This document shows, piece by piece, positions 10,120-19,993 of a DNA stretch of 64,000 nucleotides (its first letter is position 1; every line of letters begins with the position of its first letter). The notes beneath the pieces were generated by a model. The model worked only from the letters and a program-made list of their open reading frames with translations, did not search any database and was not told where the DNA came from. A program made the translations under genes and the position numbers. The stretch is from Flavobacterium commune (GTDB taxonomy: Bacteria > Bacteroidota > Bacteroidia > Flavobacteriales > Flavobacteriaceae). Location of the stretch: contig NZ_CP017774.1 in the NCBI RefSeq assembly GCF_001857965.1, positions 2,790,001 to 2,854,000 on the forward strand, read 5' to 3'.

Positions 10120-11214
10120 CTATAAGTACTTAACTGGATTTGTATTTTCTTCTGATAAAATGATGGCAAAATTAAGGATTTTTTTCCTAAGAAAATCAAC
10201 AATATAATTTTTTGTATAGCGTTCACTCTCAAAATGTCCAATATCGGCTAAAAGTAAGCTGTTTTCGGCTTCATAAAACTGATGGTATTTCAAATCGGCT
10301 GTTAAAAAAGCATCGGCACCGGACTGAATAGCGTTTTTTATGGCAAAACTTCCCGAGCCTCCCAAGACGGCAACTTTTTTTATGGATTTCCCTAAAAATG
10401 CCGAATGACGGATTCCATCGGCTTGCATTTTATCTTTTACCAAGGCCAGAAAGTCTTTTTCGTCCATGGGACTTTCAAATTCACCGATCATCCCCAAACC
10501 GATATTTTGATGCAGGTTTTGCAAATCATAGATTTCATAAGCCACTTCTTCGTAAACATGGTTTTTAAAAAGTGCTTTTAGGATTTTGGGTTCCAAATAT
10601 TTCTCGAATGTGACTTCGATTTTTATTTCTTCGCTTTCTACAAATTCAAAGCGCTCACCTATTTCGGGATTGCTGTGTTCGTTGCCCATATAAGTTCCAA
10701 TTCCTTTTGAATTGAAACTGCAATCTTCATAATTGCCAATGTTTCCGGCTCCGGCATCAAATAGTGCATTGCGAACCTTCTCGGCATTTTCAGGAATGGT
10801 GTAGGTAATTAATTTTCGAATAAAATTCGGTTTCGGAATCAATACTTTTGTTTTTTTCAATCCCAGGGCATCACAAAATATTTTATTGACTCCATCCTGA
10901 TGATTGTCTAATGCAGTATGAACGGCATAGATGGCAATATCATTTTTTATGGCTTTAATAATCGCCCGTTCTACATAGTTCTTGCCCGTTATTTTCTTTA
11001 AACCCGAAAATAAAATAGGGTGGAAGCAAACCACCAAATTGCAATTCTTGTCAATGGCTTCGTCGATGACATTTTCTAAAGCATCATGACAAACTAAAAC
11101 GCCTGTAGCCTCTGCATTTTGGTCACCAACTAATAGACCAACGTTGTCAAAATCTTCGGCATAGGCTAGAGGCGCCATTTCTTCGAGAACAGAAAGAATT
11201 TCTTTTATTTTCAT
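10120..11214 (-). CDS. NIF3/YbgI-family dinuclear metal protein
   Basis: This is a 364-residue NIF3 family member (annotated elsewhere as GTP cyclohydrolase 1 type 2 homolog). The length fits the long form with a central PII-like insert (about residues 130-240). Visible ligands are His65 in VVCFHPILF, the Asp of HTALDNHQDGVN and His/Glu in GHFESERY near the C-terminus. The family usually has HHP; here the first His is Phe64, so one metal ligand is missing. Biochemical function is unproven across the family. It is first in an operon with the DUF164 gene. Confidence 0.88.
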   Translation of the reverse strand: MKIKEILSVLEEMAPLAYAEDFDNVGLLVGDQNAEATGVLVCHDALENVIDEAIDKNCNLVVCFHPILFSGLKKITGKNYVERAIIKAIKNDIAIYAVHTALDNHQDGVNKIFCDALGLKKTKVLIPKPNFIRKLITYTIPENAEKVRNALFDAGAGNIGNYEDCSFNSKGIGTYMGNEHSNPEIGERFEFVESEEIKIEVTFEKYLEPKILKALFKNHVYEEVAYEIYDLQNLHQNIGLGMIGEFESPMDEKDFLALVKDKMQADGIRHSAFLGKSIKKVAVLGGSGSFAIKNAIQSGADAFLTADLKYHQFYEAENSLLLADIGHFESERYTKNYIVDFLRKKILNFAIILSEENTNPVKYL

Positions 11215-11321
11215 TTGAAAAGGGATTTTTAAAGACTTGGTTTTTCGAATAGCTATAAAACCAAATGAACAAAAACATTTTTTGATTTCAATTCAAAGAT
11301 AAAATATTCTACTTTCGTATT

Positions 11322-12359
11322 ATGAATATTCTTCGAAAAATACTCTTTCCTTTTGCCATTTTATATGGTTTGATAACCGCTATTAGAAATTTTCTTTTTG
11401 ATAAAGGAATTTTAAAATCCTATTCTTTTGATTTGCCCATAATTGCTGTGGGAAATCTAAGTGTGGGCGGAACCGGAAAAACGCCTCAGATTGAATACTT
11501 GATTCGATTGCTTTCCGGTGATTACAAAGTGGCTACTTTAAGTCGTGGTTACAAAAGAAAATCAGAAGGGTTTGTTTTGGCTGATGCCAATGCCAATGCT
11601 GAAATTCTGGGTGATGAACCTTTCCAGTTTTTTCAAAAATTCCCAAATATTCAGGTTGCCGTTGATGCCAATCGTAAAAATGGAATAGAACAGTTACTTT
11701 CAAAAACTCCAAAACCGGATGTGATTTTACTTGATGATGCTTACCAGCACCGAAAAGTAAAAGCCGGATTTTATATTCTATTGACTGCTTATGGTGATAT
11801 TTATGCTGATGATTTTATGCTACCAACAGGAAATTTGAGAGAGAGTAGAAGCGGAGCGCAAAGAGCCGATGTAATTATTGTCACAAAATGCCCTGTAGAT
11901 CTTTCGCTTGACGAACAAAATAGAATTAAGAGATTCCTCCTTCGTCGGAATGACAAGGGGATAAATCAAGAATTGTATTTTAGTTGTATTGCTTATGATG
12001 ATTGTATTTATTCAGAAAACAGTAAGATAGAAATAGGTGAGCTTCAGGGTGAAGCTAAGCTGCTTTTAGCTGGAATTGCTAAGCCGGAGCCATTCTTTTC
12101 GTATTTAAAAAATCCAAATGATGTTTGTTTAACTTATCCGGATCATCATCATTTTTCTGAAAATGATATCCAGGAAATTTTGATTAAAGCTCAGGATTCC
12201 ATCATTATTACTACCGAAAAAGATTATGTACGATTAAAAGGAAGTTTGCCTGTCGAGCAACTTTTTTACTTACCAATACAGAGTTCGTTTCTTTCGAAAG
12301 GAATTGAATTTGATAAAAAAATTAAAAATTATGTGGGAACTGGTACAAGAAACAGTTAA
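11322..12359 (+). CDS. lpxK: tetraacyldisaccharide 4'-kinase LpxK
   Basis: The enzyme phosphorylates the lipid A disaccharide precursor at the 4' position at the inner membrane face (Raetz pathway). Seen: an N-terminal hydrophobic anchor (about 5-25), the P-loop GNLSVGGTGKTP (44-55), the conserved LSRGYKRKS and ILLDDAYQHRKV motifs, and the TTEKDYVRL motif near the C-terminus. Length 345 residues is normal. The end overlaps the next gene (purine nucleoside phosphorylase, ATG at 12331) by 29 nt in another frame, suggesting translational coupling. Confidence 0.95.
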   Translation: MNILRKILFPFAILYGLITAIRNFLFDKGILKSYSFDLPIIAVGNLSVGGTGKTPQIEYLIRLLSGDYKVATLSRGYKRKSEGFVLADANANAEILGDEPFQFFQKFPNIQVAVDANRKNGIEQLLSKTPKPDVILLDDAYQHRKVKAGFYILLTAYGDIYADDFMLPTGNLRESRSGAQRADVIIVTKCPVDLSLDEQNRIKRFLLRRNDKGINQELYFSCIAYDDCIYSENSKIEIGELQGEAKLLLAGIAKPEPFFSYLKNPNDVCLTYPDHHHFSENDIQEILIKAQDSIIITTEKDYVRLKGSLPVEQLFYLPIQSSFLSKGIEFDKKIKNYVGTGTRNS

Positions 12360-13143
12360 TTATATCAAAGGGAAAACAAATTTTGTTCCTGAGTATGGCG
12401 TAATTTTAGGTTCAGGATTAGGGAATTTTACTGCTGATATTCAAATAGAATTTACCTTGCCTTATGCCGAAATACCTAATTTTCCGGTTTCTACAGTTGA
12501 AGGACATAAAGGAGCTTTAGTTTTTGGGACTATTGGTGATAAAAAAGTGGTGGCTATGCAAGGTCGTTTCCATTATTATGAAGGTTATTCGATGCAAGAA
12601 GTTACTTTTCCGGTACGGGTGATGAAATATTTAGGAGTTGAAAAATTGATTGTTTCTAATGCTTCGGGCGGAGTAAATCCAAATTACAAAGTAGGAGATA
12701 TTGTTATTATCAAGGATCATATCAATCTGGTTCCGGAGCATCCTTTGCGAGGGAAGAATGACGAACGTTTTGGTCCTCGATTTGTTAATATGAGTGAGCC
12801 TTATTCGAAAAAAATGATTACTCAGGCAAAAGAATTGGCTCAAAAAAACAATATAGAAGTCAAAGATGGAATCTATCTGGGTTTACAAGGACCAACATTT
12901 GAAACTTTGGCTGAATATAAAATGGTTAAAATTCTGGGTGCCGATTGCGTGGGAATGTCCACCGTTCCTGAGGTTATTGTGGCACGTCACATGGATTTAG
13001 AAACTTTTGGAGTTTCGGTGATTACTGATATGGGTGATGAAAACAGTATCGAAACCATTTCTCATGATGAGGTTTTGGAAGCTGCCAGAAATGCAGAGCC
13101 TAAGGTTCGAAAATTAATCAGAGAATTAATTTTGAGTTATTAA
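12331..13143 (+). CDS. purine nucleoside phosphorylase
   Basis: A 270-residue trimeric-type PNP that splits purine (deoxy)ribonucleosides with phosphate in the salvage pathway. Motifs: GSGLGNF phosphate loop, VEGHKGAL, QGRFHYYEGY, NASGGVNP, GLQGPTFET and VGMSTVPEVIVARHM. A TTG nine codons upstream (12304) is in frame, but the ATG at 12331 gives the usual family N-terminus (MWELVQETVNYI). Its stop overlaps the stop of the convergent histidine kinase (13140-13143). Confidence 0.93.
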   Translation: MWELVQETVNYIKGKTNFVPEYGVILGSGLGNFTADIQIEFTLPYAEIPNFPVSTVEGHKGALVFGTIGDKKVVAMQGRFHYYEGYSMQEVTFPVRVMKYLGVEKLIVSNASGGVNPNYKVGDIVIIKDHINLVPEHPLRGKNDERFGPRFVNMSEPYSKKMITQAKELAQKNNIEVKDGIYLGLQGPTFETLAEYKMVKILGADCVGMSTVPEVIVARHMDLETFGVSVITDMGDENSIETISHDEVLEAARNAEPKVRKLIRELILSY

Positions 13144-15323
13144 TTTTCAAGGTATTTAGATAGCAGATTGTAAAAATCCTTAGGAATAAAAGGTTTGGTT
13201 ATCACATCGTTCATTCCAAAAGAAAGCAGCATTTCTCTGTTTTCATTCAGCGAAATAGCTGTCATGGCAATAATGGGAGTTCCTGAATTGAATTTTCGGA
13301 TTTCCTGAGTAGCAATAGTTCCGTTTATTCCGGGTAAATGCACGTCCATTAGCACTAAATCGTAGTTGTTGTTTTTAAGGGCTTCAATTGCATCTTCACC
13401 ATTATCAATTACTTCGCAAAGAATTTCCTTGTTTTCGAGCATTCTTTTAGTAATCATTTGGTTAATTGCGTTGTCTTCCACTACTAAAATATTCTTGCCT
13501 TTAATTTTAGATAAATCAAAACTGATTTCTTTTTTTGGTTCTGTTGTAGCAAAATTATTGTTTACAGTTAAGGCTAATTCAAATGAAAAACAAGAGCCTT
13601 CTCCTAAGTGGCTTTCTAAATGAATGTCGCTGCCTAATAAGTTTAATAGTTTTTTTACGATGGTTAGGCCCAGACCGGTTCCGCCATATTTTCGGTTAAT
13701 TTCTATTGAACCTTGTGAGAAACTATCAAAAACACTGTCTAGTTTTTCAGGAGGAATCCCAATTCCGGTATCAATTATTTTAAATTGAATAATGGCTTTT
13801 TGTTCCTGTAAATCTTGCAATTTGGCTACAATAGAGACTTTTCCGTTTTTAGTAAATTTAAGTGCATTATTAATTAAATTCATAAAAATTTGAGAAAGCT
13901 TGATAGGATCACCAATTAAATGATTAGGAATCTTTGGATCTATGTCCAGTACAAAAGCATTTTTGTTTTTTGTAGCTACTTCTATTAGAGAGTTTTTAAT
14001 GTCTTCGAGTAATTGTTTTAAATCAAAATTGATACGCTCTAATTCTATTTTATTGGAATCGATTTTATTGATTTCTAAAATATCATTGATAAAAGCAGTT
14101 AAGTAATTTCCGGAATATTGTAAGGAATTAAGGTAGTGTAACTGTGATTTTTTAGGTTTTTCTTCTAATAAAAGATGTGTAATTCCGTTAATTGCGTTAA
14201 GAGGTGTTCTTAGTTCGTGACTTACTGTCGATAAAAAATCAGCTCTTGCATTGGAGGCTTTTTCTGCTTTTTCTTTGGCTTTTATTAGTTCGTTATTTTT
14301 TTCTTTTAATAAAAGATTTGACTTTTTTCGAATGATATTATTTCGATACAACGAAAAACTTAACAGGGATAAAATGGCAATTAATGCAATGGACAGATAA
14401 TTGATTAATCGGGAGAATCTTTCGGTTTTTTCCTGTTCTTTTTTCTTTTTAGCAATAAGAGCCAAATGGTGTTTTCTTTGGTTTTCTTTGAAAGTTTCGT
14501 AGTCGTTAATTCCTAATTTTTCATTGTTGGAAATGGCGATACTTTCTTTTAGATTCAGGTGTAACTTTAAAAAGGCATAAGCATTGCTTTTGTCCAGCAT
14601 TTTATCATAAACAAGACTTATTGCAAGAAGAATATTGGATTTTTGCGTTAGGTTTTGATTTTTTGCATTTAAGTCTAAGGCTTTGTTGAAATAATTTAAA
14701 GCCAAATTATTCCTGTTATTCTCAGCTTCAATTAATCCCATTTGGTACAAAGCTTCCGCTTTAGTGTCTAATATTTCTGGTTTATTGGGCTTTGAAATAA
14801 TGCTATTGAGAATCGTTGCTGCAACATTTTGCTTTTGAGTAGATCGGTAGATAATTGCTTTTTGAAGGTTAATTAAATCATCATTGTCTTTAATTTGTAG
14901 TGCTTTCGAAAGTGCAATTGTTTTCTCGTTGTAGGTTTTAGCTGCTTTAAAGTTGTTATTTTTAATGTAAGCTAATGCAAGATAATAATTAGCTTCGGCA
15001 TATTCGGCTGAAGGGCTTAAGGTTTTAAAAAGCTGGATACTTTCGCTAAGTTTGTCGATAGCATCACTGTATTTTTCCAGATTATAATATAAACGTCCTA
15101 ATTTAGCAAGTTGTATTGCTTCTTCTTTTGTTTTAGAATGTTCCTGAGCGTAATTAATTGCTTTTTGAGTGTATAAAAAAACGTCTTTGTAGCTGTTGGT
15201 TTTTATATTGGTATTGGCTAAACTATTGTAATAGCTAATGCTGTCTGTTTCTGCTATTTGAGAATACAGAACTGAATTAAATAAAATAACTAAAATTAGG
15301 TAGCATTTGATTTGCAATTTCAT
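13140..15323 (-). CDS. TPR-containing hybrid sensor histidine kinase
   Basis: The 727-residue protein has a signal peptide (1-22), periplasmic tetratricopeptide repeats (about 30-275), one membrane helix (305-327), a coiled linker, a HisKA domain with SHELRTPLN (phosphoacceptor His369), a HATPase domain (NLINNALKF, DTGIGIPPEK, GGTGLGL) and a C-terminal receiver domain with acidic Asp617 and phosphoacceptor Asp660 (LVLMDVHLPG). There is no output domain and no response regulator next door, so phosphotransfer probably goes to a protein encoded elsewhere. This TPR-kinase architecture is common in Flavobacteriia. Its signal is unknown. It follows gap by 8 bp and may share its transcript. Confidence 0.92.
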   Translation of the reverse strand: MKLQIKCYLILVILFNSVLYSQIAETDSISYYNSLANTNIKTNSYKDVFLYTQKAINYAQEHSKTKEEAIQLAKLGRLYYNLEKYSDAIDKLSESIQLFKTLSPSAEYAEANYYLALAYIKNNNFKAAKTYNEKTIALSKALQIKDNDDLINLQKAIIYRSTQKQNVAATILNSIISKPNKPEILDTKAEALYQMGLIEAENNRNNLALNYFNKALDLNAKNQNLTQKSNILLAISLVYDKMLDKSNAYAFLKLHLNLKESIAISNNEKLGINDYETFKENQRKHHLALIAKKKKEQEKTERFSRLINYLSIALIAILSLLSFSLYRNNIIRKKSNLLLKEKNNELIKAKEKAEKASNARADFLSTVSHELRTPLNAINGITHLLLEEKPKKSQLHYLNSLQYSGNYLTAFINDILEINKIDSNKIELERINFDLKQLLEDIKNSLIEVATKNKNAFVLDIDPKIPNHLIGDPIKLSQIFMNLINNALKFTKNGKVSIVAKLQDLQEQKAIIQFKIIDTGIGIPPEKLDSVFDSFSQGSIEINRKYGGTGLGLTIVKKLLNLLGSDIHLESHLGEGSCFSFELALTVNNNFATTEPKKEISFDLSKIKGKNILVVEDNAINQMITKRMLENKEILCEVIDNGEDAIEALKNNNYDLVLMDVHLPGINGTIATQEIRKFNSGTPIIAMTAISLNENREMLLSFGMNDVITKPFIPKDFYNLLSKYLEN

Positions 15324-15331
15324 TCAGTACA

Positions 15332-16327
15332 TTAGTTTTTTGTCAAAAGTATTAAATCTATTAATCGCGATGAATAGCCAATTTCATTGTCATACCAACC
15401 TACAACTTTCACCATTTTGTCAATCACCGAAGTAAGTTGAGCATCAAATAAACAGGAATTTCTGTTTCCTAAAATATCCACTGAAACTATTGGGTCTTCG
15501 GTGTAATCGAGTATTCCTTTGAATTCATTTTGCGAAGCTAATTTGAAAGCCTCATTGATTTCTTTTATAGATACCGCTTTTTTTACATTAAAAGTAATAT
15601 CGGTCAAAGAACCATCAGGAACAGGAACACGAATACCGCATCCGCCAATTTTGCCCTCTAAGATAGGGAAAATTTTTGTCAATGCTTTAGCTGCTCCGGT
15701 TGTTGTAGGAACAATCGACTGGCTGGCACCACGGGCTCTACGCAAGTCCTTGTGTGGCTGGTCGTGTAAACTTTGGTCGGTTGTAAAAGAGTGAATAGTA
15801 GTAATGTAAGCTTGCTCAATCCCGCAAAGTTTATCAATTATTTTAATCATTGGAGCGGCATTATTGGTGGTGCAACTCGCATTTGAAATGATTTTTTCGG
15901 TTCCGTCCAGTATATGTTCGTTAACTCCCAAAACTACTGTTTTGATGGTGTCAACTTCTGAAGGTGCTGAAAGAATTACTTTTTTTGCTCCGGCAATAAT
16001 GTGTTTGTTGAGGTCTTCGTACGTTTTGTATTTCCCTGTGGATTCAATTACAAAATCAATGTCTAAATTTTTCCAGTTTAGATTCGAAATATTTTTTTCG
16101 TGAAAAAATAAAAAATGTGTTTCGTCAATTGTAAAGCCTTTTTCGTCAGCAATAACTGTTTGAGGCAAAACACCGTGAATGCTATCGTATTTTATCAAAT
16201 GTGCCATAGTTTGGGTATCGGCAATATCATTGATGGCAACCACTTCTATTTCGGGATGATTTAAAAGTAGGCGAAACAGATTTCGACCAATTCGACCAAA
16301 ACCATTGATGGCAATTCTTGTTTTCAA
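15332..16327 (-). CDS. gap: glyceraldehyde-3-phosphate dehydrogenase
   Basis: This enzyme of glycolysis/gluconeogenesis oxidises glyceraldehyde 3-phosphate with NAD(P). Seen: the Rossmann start RIAINGFGRIGRN, Asp34 after the second strand (usually NAD preference), the active-site SCTTN with Cys152, HSFTTDQ, the HKDLRRARGA phosphate region and WYDNEIGYS. The length of 331 residues is normal. It lies between lipA and the histidine kinase with short gaps (22 and 8 bp), so a lipA-gap-kinase transcript is possible. Confidence 0.95.
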   Translation of the reverse strand: MKTRIAINGFGRIGRNLFRLLLNHPEIEVVAINDIADTQTMAHLIKYDSIHGVLPQTVIADEKGFTIDETHFLFFHEKNISNLNWKNLDIDFVIESTGKYKTYEDLNKHIIAGAKKVILSAPSEVDTIKTVVLGVNEHILDGTEKIISNASCTTNNAAPMIKIIDKLCGIEQAYITTIHSFTTDQSLHDQPHKDLRRARGASQSIVPTTTGAAKALTKIFPILEGKIGGCGIRVPVPDGSLTDITFNVKKAVSIKEINEAFKLASQNEFKGILDYTEDPIVSVDILGNRNSCLFDAQLTSVIDKMVKVVGWYDNEIGYSSRLIDLILLTKN

Positions 16328-16349
16328 ATTTTATGTAAACCTTAGAGAA

Positions 16350-17252
16350 TTAAAGAATGTGTTTTTGTGCTTTGTATGATGAACGAACCAATGGGCCGCT
16401 TTCAACATGGCGGAAACCTAATTCCAAACCAAATTGCTCGTATTTAGCAAATTGTTCAGGAGTAATAAATTCCTTAACCGGTAAATGTTTTTTGCTGGGT
16501 TGCAAATATTGACCAATAGTTACCACATCTACATTGGCAGCACGAAGGTCTCTCATGGTTTGGAATACTTCTTCTTCCTGCTCACCAAGTCCCAACATGA
16601 TTCCGGATTTTGTTCTGTTGATTCCTTTCTCTTTTAAGTAACGCAATACTTCTAAACTTCGGTCGTACTTGGCCTGAATACGCACTTCACGAGTCAGTCG
16701 GCGAACGGTTTCCATATTGTGCGATACCACTTCCGGATTGGCTTCTACGATTCTGTCTATATTTCTTTCGATTCCCTGAAAGTCAGGGATTAAAGTTTCA
16801 AGAGTCGTATTTGGGTTCATACGGCGAATTGCTTTTACCGTTTCTATCCAAATAATAGAACCACCGTCTTTCAAATCGTCTCTGTCCACGCTTGTAATTA
16901 CGGCGTGTTTGATATTCATGATTTTGATGGAACGGGCTACTTTTTCGGGTTCATCCCAATCTACCGTTTCCGGGCGTCCTGTTTTTACACCACAAAAACC
17001 GCAAGAACGCGTACAGGTATTTCCTAAAATCATAAAGGTCGCCGTACCTTCGCCCCAGCATTCGCCCATATTAGGGCAACTTCCTGAAGTACAAATGGTA
17101 TTTAAGCTGTATTTATCAACTAGACCACGAAGTTCAGTGTATTTTTTTCCAATAGGTAATTTTACTTTTAGCCATTTTGGTTTAGCTACGCTCTGTTCGG
17201 CTGCGCCTCGGGTTGCTACTACGGGAGTGGTGTTATCTACAACAGTTTCCAT
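16350..17252 (-). CDS. lipA: lipoyl synthase
   Basis: A radical SAM enzyme that inserts two sulfurs into octanoyl groups on E2 and GcvH proteins. It has both cluster motifs: auxiliary cluster Cys54, Cys59 and Cys65 ([12 protein letters not shown]) and radical SAM cluster Cys80, Cys84 and Cys87 (CTRSCGFC). The closing RSSYKA motif, whose Ser ligates the auxiliary cluster, is present near residue 292. Length 300 residues is typical. Confidence 0.96.
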   Translation of the reverse strand: METVVDNTTPVVATRGAAEQSVAKPKWLKVKLPIGKKYTELRGLVDKYSLNTICTSGSCPNMGECWGEGTATFMILGNTCTRSCGFCGVKTGRPETVDWDEPEKVARSIKIMNIKHAVITSVDRDDLKDGGSIIWIETVKAIRRMNPNTTLETLIPDFQGIERNIDRIVEANPEVVSHNMETVRRLTREVRIQAKYDRSLEVLRYLKEKGINRTKSGIMLGLGEQEEEVFQTMRDLRAANVDVVTIGQYLQPSKKHLPVKEFITPEQFAKYEQFGLELGFRHVESGPLVRSSYKAQKHIL

Positions 17253-17349
17253 AAATCAATTTTAAGGCTACAAATATACGCAATGTTGATTTAAAAAGAG
17301 TTGTTTTAAGTTGTGAAGCTTTGGTATAGATTTGTTAAAAATAACACAA

Positions 17350-17376
17350 ACAAAAAGCAGCACTAAGGCTGCTGTT
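17350..17376 (-). terminator. terminator of the TonB-type gene
   Basis: AGCAGC (17356-17361) pairs with GCTGCT (17368-17373). On the minus strand the hairpin is followed by a T5 run (A-run at 17352-17356). It lies 24 bp past the stop of the TonB-type gene. Confidence 0.7.
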
Positions 17377-17397
17377 TGTTTGTATGGAGATACGTTG

Positions 17398-18243
17398 TTA
17401 ATCAATTTGTATTGTAATAGGTAGGTTGTAAGCGGTTCTCACAGGTTTAGAATGTAACATCCCCGGAGTCCATTTGGCTTTCATGGATTGTAATACCCTA
17501 ATGGCTTCTTTTTCTAAAAGTGCTCCCGGTTTGTTTAGAACTTTGATGTTGCTCATACTTCCGTCTTTTTCGACTACAAAAGAAACAAAAATGCGAATGT
17601 TACCACTTGCATCAACTGTTGGACTATTAAAATGATTGATAATATAGCGGTAGAATTTTTCTATTCCTCCCGGATATTGCGGTTTACTATCTAACAATTC
17701 AGTGATAATAATCTCGTTACCATTGGTGTTTGTGGTTTCGGTACCGTTGCCTGTTCCGGTTCCGTTAGCAATTCCTTCCGAAGATCCGTTGCCTAATCCG
17801 GTACTTAGAACTCCATCGGTTGGTTTGTCAACAGGATTATTTTTTACTAAGCTAAATTCGACATCTGGAGCTTGCGTGGCATTGACCACTATTGGATTAA
17901 TGAGTTGTTTAGTTTCTATTGCCTCAGTGACTGTTTGTTGTTGGAGTTCAGGAAGAGCCGCCGCTGCAGCCTTCTCTTTTTCTTGTTCCGAATAAATATC
18001 TGTTAGTTCGATTACCGTTTCTGAATTTATCGGAATTGTTGATTCAGTAACATCTTTGGGATGAATAAGATTTAATAAATTGGGCAGAATTGCCAGTGCG
18101 GTGCATAGCAAAATTCCGATGCAAAGGGCATGAAAAGAAGTTTTGGTTGTTTCCTGACGAAGCTGAAAAGCGCCGTACTCTTTGTTTCTGTTTTCGAATA
18201 CCAGATTAATCCAGTTGCTTTCATAAAGACTTAGTTTTGACAT
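17398..18243 (-). CDS. TonB-type energy transducer
   Basis: The 281-residue protein has a cytosolic start with the flavobacterial motif VFENRNKEYGAFQLRQ (15-30), one membrane helix (about 33-55), an Ala/Gln and Gly/Thr/Asn-rich periplasmic linker, and a C-terminal TonB_C domain (about 188-281: PQYPGGIEKFYRYI, FVVEKDGSMSNIKVL, WTPGMLHSKPVRTAYNLPI). It would couple proton motive force to an outer-membrane receptor. ExbB/ExbD are not nearby, and neither is a TonB-dependent receptor, so its partner is unknown. Confidence 0.9.
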   Translation of the reverse strand: MSKLSLYESNWINLVFENRNKEYGAFQLRQETTKTSFHALCIGILLCTALAILPNLLNLIHPKDVTESTIPINSETVIELTDIYSEQEKEKAAAAALPELQQQTVTEAIETKQLINPIVVNATQAPDVEFSLVKNNPVDKPTDGVLSTGLGNGSSEGIANGTGTGNGTETTNTNGNEIIITELLDSKPQYPGGIEKFYRYIINHFNSPTVDASGNIRIFVSFVVEKDGSMSNIKVLNKPGALLEKEAIRVLQSMKAKWTPGMLHSKPVRTAYNLPITIQID

Positions 18244-18395
18244 AATGTATAGATTTAATGGTTAAAGGTTCTGTTAAATCGTATGCGTATGTGGTATTTT
18301 TATTTAGAACGATTAAGTTACGGATTTAATATGTAAAATTCTTAGTTTTTTGAAAATAATTTAGAATAGTTATAAAATAAGTCGTTTCCGGTTTT

Positions 18396-18445
18396 AAAAG
18401 TGAGATGTACTCTTTGATGAGTTGGGTTGTAAATGAGCTGTTTTT
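18396..18445. repeat. degenerate copy of the 20.6-kb repeat
   Basis: This segment (GTGAGATGTACTCTTTGATG followed by GAG-TTGTAAA-GAGCTG-TTTT) resembles 20612-20660 (GTGAGATGTGTTCTTTAATG, then GAG-TTGCAAA-GCTATGTTTTG). It lies in the 318-bp gap between the TonB-type gene and narK. Apart from the terminator at 18461-18503, nothing else was recognised in that gap. Confidence 0.55.
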
Positions 18446-18460
18446 GGTCATAATACCTAA

Positions 18461-18503
18461 AAAAAAAGTTAAGGCTGTCTTTATCGGACAGCCTTACTTT
18501 TTA
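18461..18503. terminator. bidirectional terminator after narK
   Basis: AAGGCTGTC (18471-18479) and GACAGCCTT (18487-18495) form a perfect 9-bp stem, with an A9 run on the left (T-run on the minus strand) and a CTTTTT tract on the right. It lies 66 bp past the narK stop. Confidence 0.85.
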
Positions 18504-18561
18504 AACAATAATGAGAACTTTTGATTTATTCCTAAATATCCTTTGTGGATGTTAAATTATT

Positions 18562-19950
18562 TTATTTTGATTTTACATAAGATACAGCAGGTATTACTTC
18601 GCCGCTTACTTCAATTTCATCTTCTCTGTCTTTAACTGCAAATTTTACAGCTAAAACAATTACTCCGGTTATCAGAATGATAAGTCCTAATATGTAAAAA
18701 GCATTGGTATAGTCGATTAAATCTTTAGTTTGAGAAACACCTGTTTCATCAATTACATCTTTAGTAAATTTAACCGCTTTGGCTTTGAACAAGAAAGCTA
18801 TTAACATTGCTCCAATATTTCCACCTGCACCCACAATCCCGGCAACACTTCCTACTGCTTTTGGATTTACGAAAGGAACTAAACTATACGTTGCACCGTT
18901 TGCCATTTTTAAACTCATTCCGAATAGGAACATTAAAAAGATAGCAACACCTAATTGATCCGTCATACCAAAGAAAATAATTCCGATACCTTCAATAACA
19001 AGCAGCAATGCCAGTAATAAATTTTTACCTGAAAAGCCATAACTTTTACCCACTTTGTCAGCAACAATACCTCCTAATGGTCTGGCAAAAAGGTTGATTA
19101 ATCCAAAAATACCAGCACAAAGTCCTGCTGTTGCTAAACTGGCACCAAAAGTGTCCGTGAAATAAATAGGCGCAAAATTGTCAATAGTGATTTCAACACC
19201 AAAACAAGCAGCATAAGCAATGGTTAAAACCCAGGTACGGTAATCTTTAACAGCCAGCATAAAGGTGTTTTCCTTATTCTCATTTTCAATTCCAAGTTCT
19301 TTATAGTTACCATTTGGTAAATCTTTAGTATATCTGAAATATACAAAAGCAAAAACCAACAACATTACCCCTGGAACAATCATTGCATATCTCCAGCTGT
19401 CTTCCTGTGTACAAAAACCTAATCCTACGAATCCTGATGCAATAAGTGGCATTGTAATATTAGCTAAACCGGCACCTGCGTTTCCAAAACCACCTGCTGT
19501 AGCATTGGCAGTTCCTTTAATAGACGGAGCAAACATTACCGAAGTATGAAACTGCGTGATAACAAAAGAAGCACCAATAACACCGATAGCCAATCTAAAA
19601 AGAAGGAAACTTTCATAAGATTGTGAAGTACCAATTAATAATACCGGTACAGAACATATTATTAATAACCAAGTGTAAGTTAATCTTGGACCAAATTTAT
19701 CGACTAATCGGCCTATTAATAATCGGGCGATGATAGTTGCCGATACAGATGCAATTTGAATGTTACCTAATTGGTCTTTTGTCAGGTGCAATTGTTCTTT
19801 AGCAATTGGCATAAGTGATGCCATACCGAACCATGCAAAAAATGAAAAGAAAAAAGTTAACCAGGTAATGTGGAAGGTACGCATTTGAACGCCTTTGCCA
19901 CTAAAAATGTTTAAACTAGAAAGCGGTTGATTTGTTGAAATTGAACTCAT
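18562..19950 (-). CDS. narK: NarK-type nitrate/nitrite transporter (MFS)
   Basis: The 462-residue protein has about 12 membrane helices and belongs to the nitrate/nitrite porter branch of the major facilitator superfamily. The family signature GGFGNAGAGLAN is present in the fifth helix region and its counterpart GAGGNIGAMLIAF in the second half. The MFS loop motif GRLVDKFGPR and FRLAIGVIGASFVITQ (substrate-binding Arg) are also present. No nitrate or nitrite reductase is in the window, so assimilatory or respiratory use cannot be decided. The extended promoter region carries repeated AAGTAT-like elements. Confidence 0.88.
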   Translation of the reverse strand: MSSISTNQPLSSLNIFSGKGVQMRTFHITWLTFFFSFFAWFGMASLMPIAKEQLHLTKDQLGNIQIASVSATIIARLLIGRLVDKFGPRLTYTWLLIICSVPVLLIGTSQSYESFLLFRLAIGVIGASFVITQFHTSVMFAPSIKGTANATAGGFGNAGAGLANITMPLIASGFVGLGFCTQEDSWRYAMIVPGVMLLVFAFVYFRYTKDLPNGNYKELGIENENKENTFMLAVKDYRTWVLTIAYAACFGVEITIDNFAPIYFTDTFGASLATAGLCAGIFGLINLFARPLGGIVADKVGKSYGFSGKNLLLALLLVIEGIGIIFFGMTDQLGVAIFLMFLFGMSLKMANGATYSLVPFVNPKAVGSVAGIVGAGGNIGAMLIAFLFKAKAVKFTKDVIDETGVSQTKDLIDYTNAFYILGLIILITGVIVLAVKFAVKDREDEIEVSGEVIPAVSYVKSK

Positions 19951-19993
19951 CTTTAAAAAAATTAATTGTTTAGCACTATTTTTTTCTAAGTAT

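Noticed and set aside
18562..19950. Denitrification or nitrate-assimilation cluster
   Set aside because: Only the transporter is present; no reductase gene is near.
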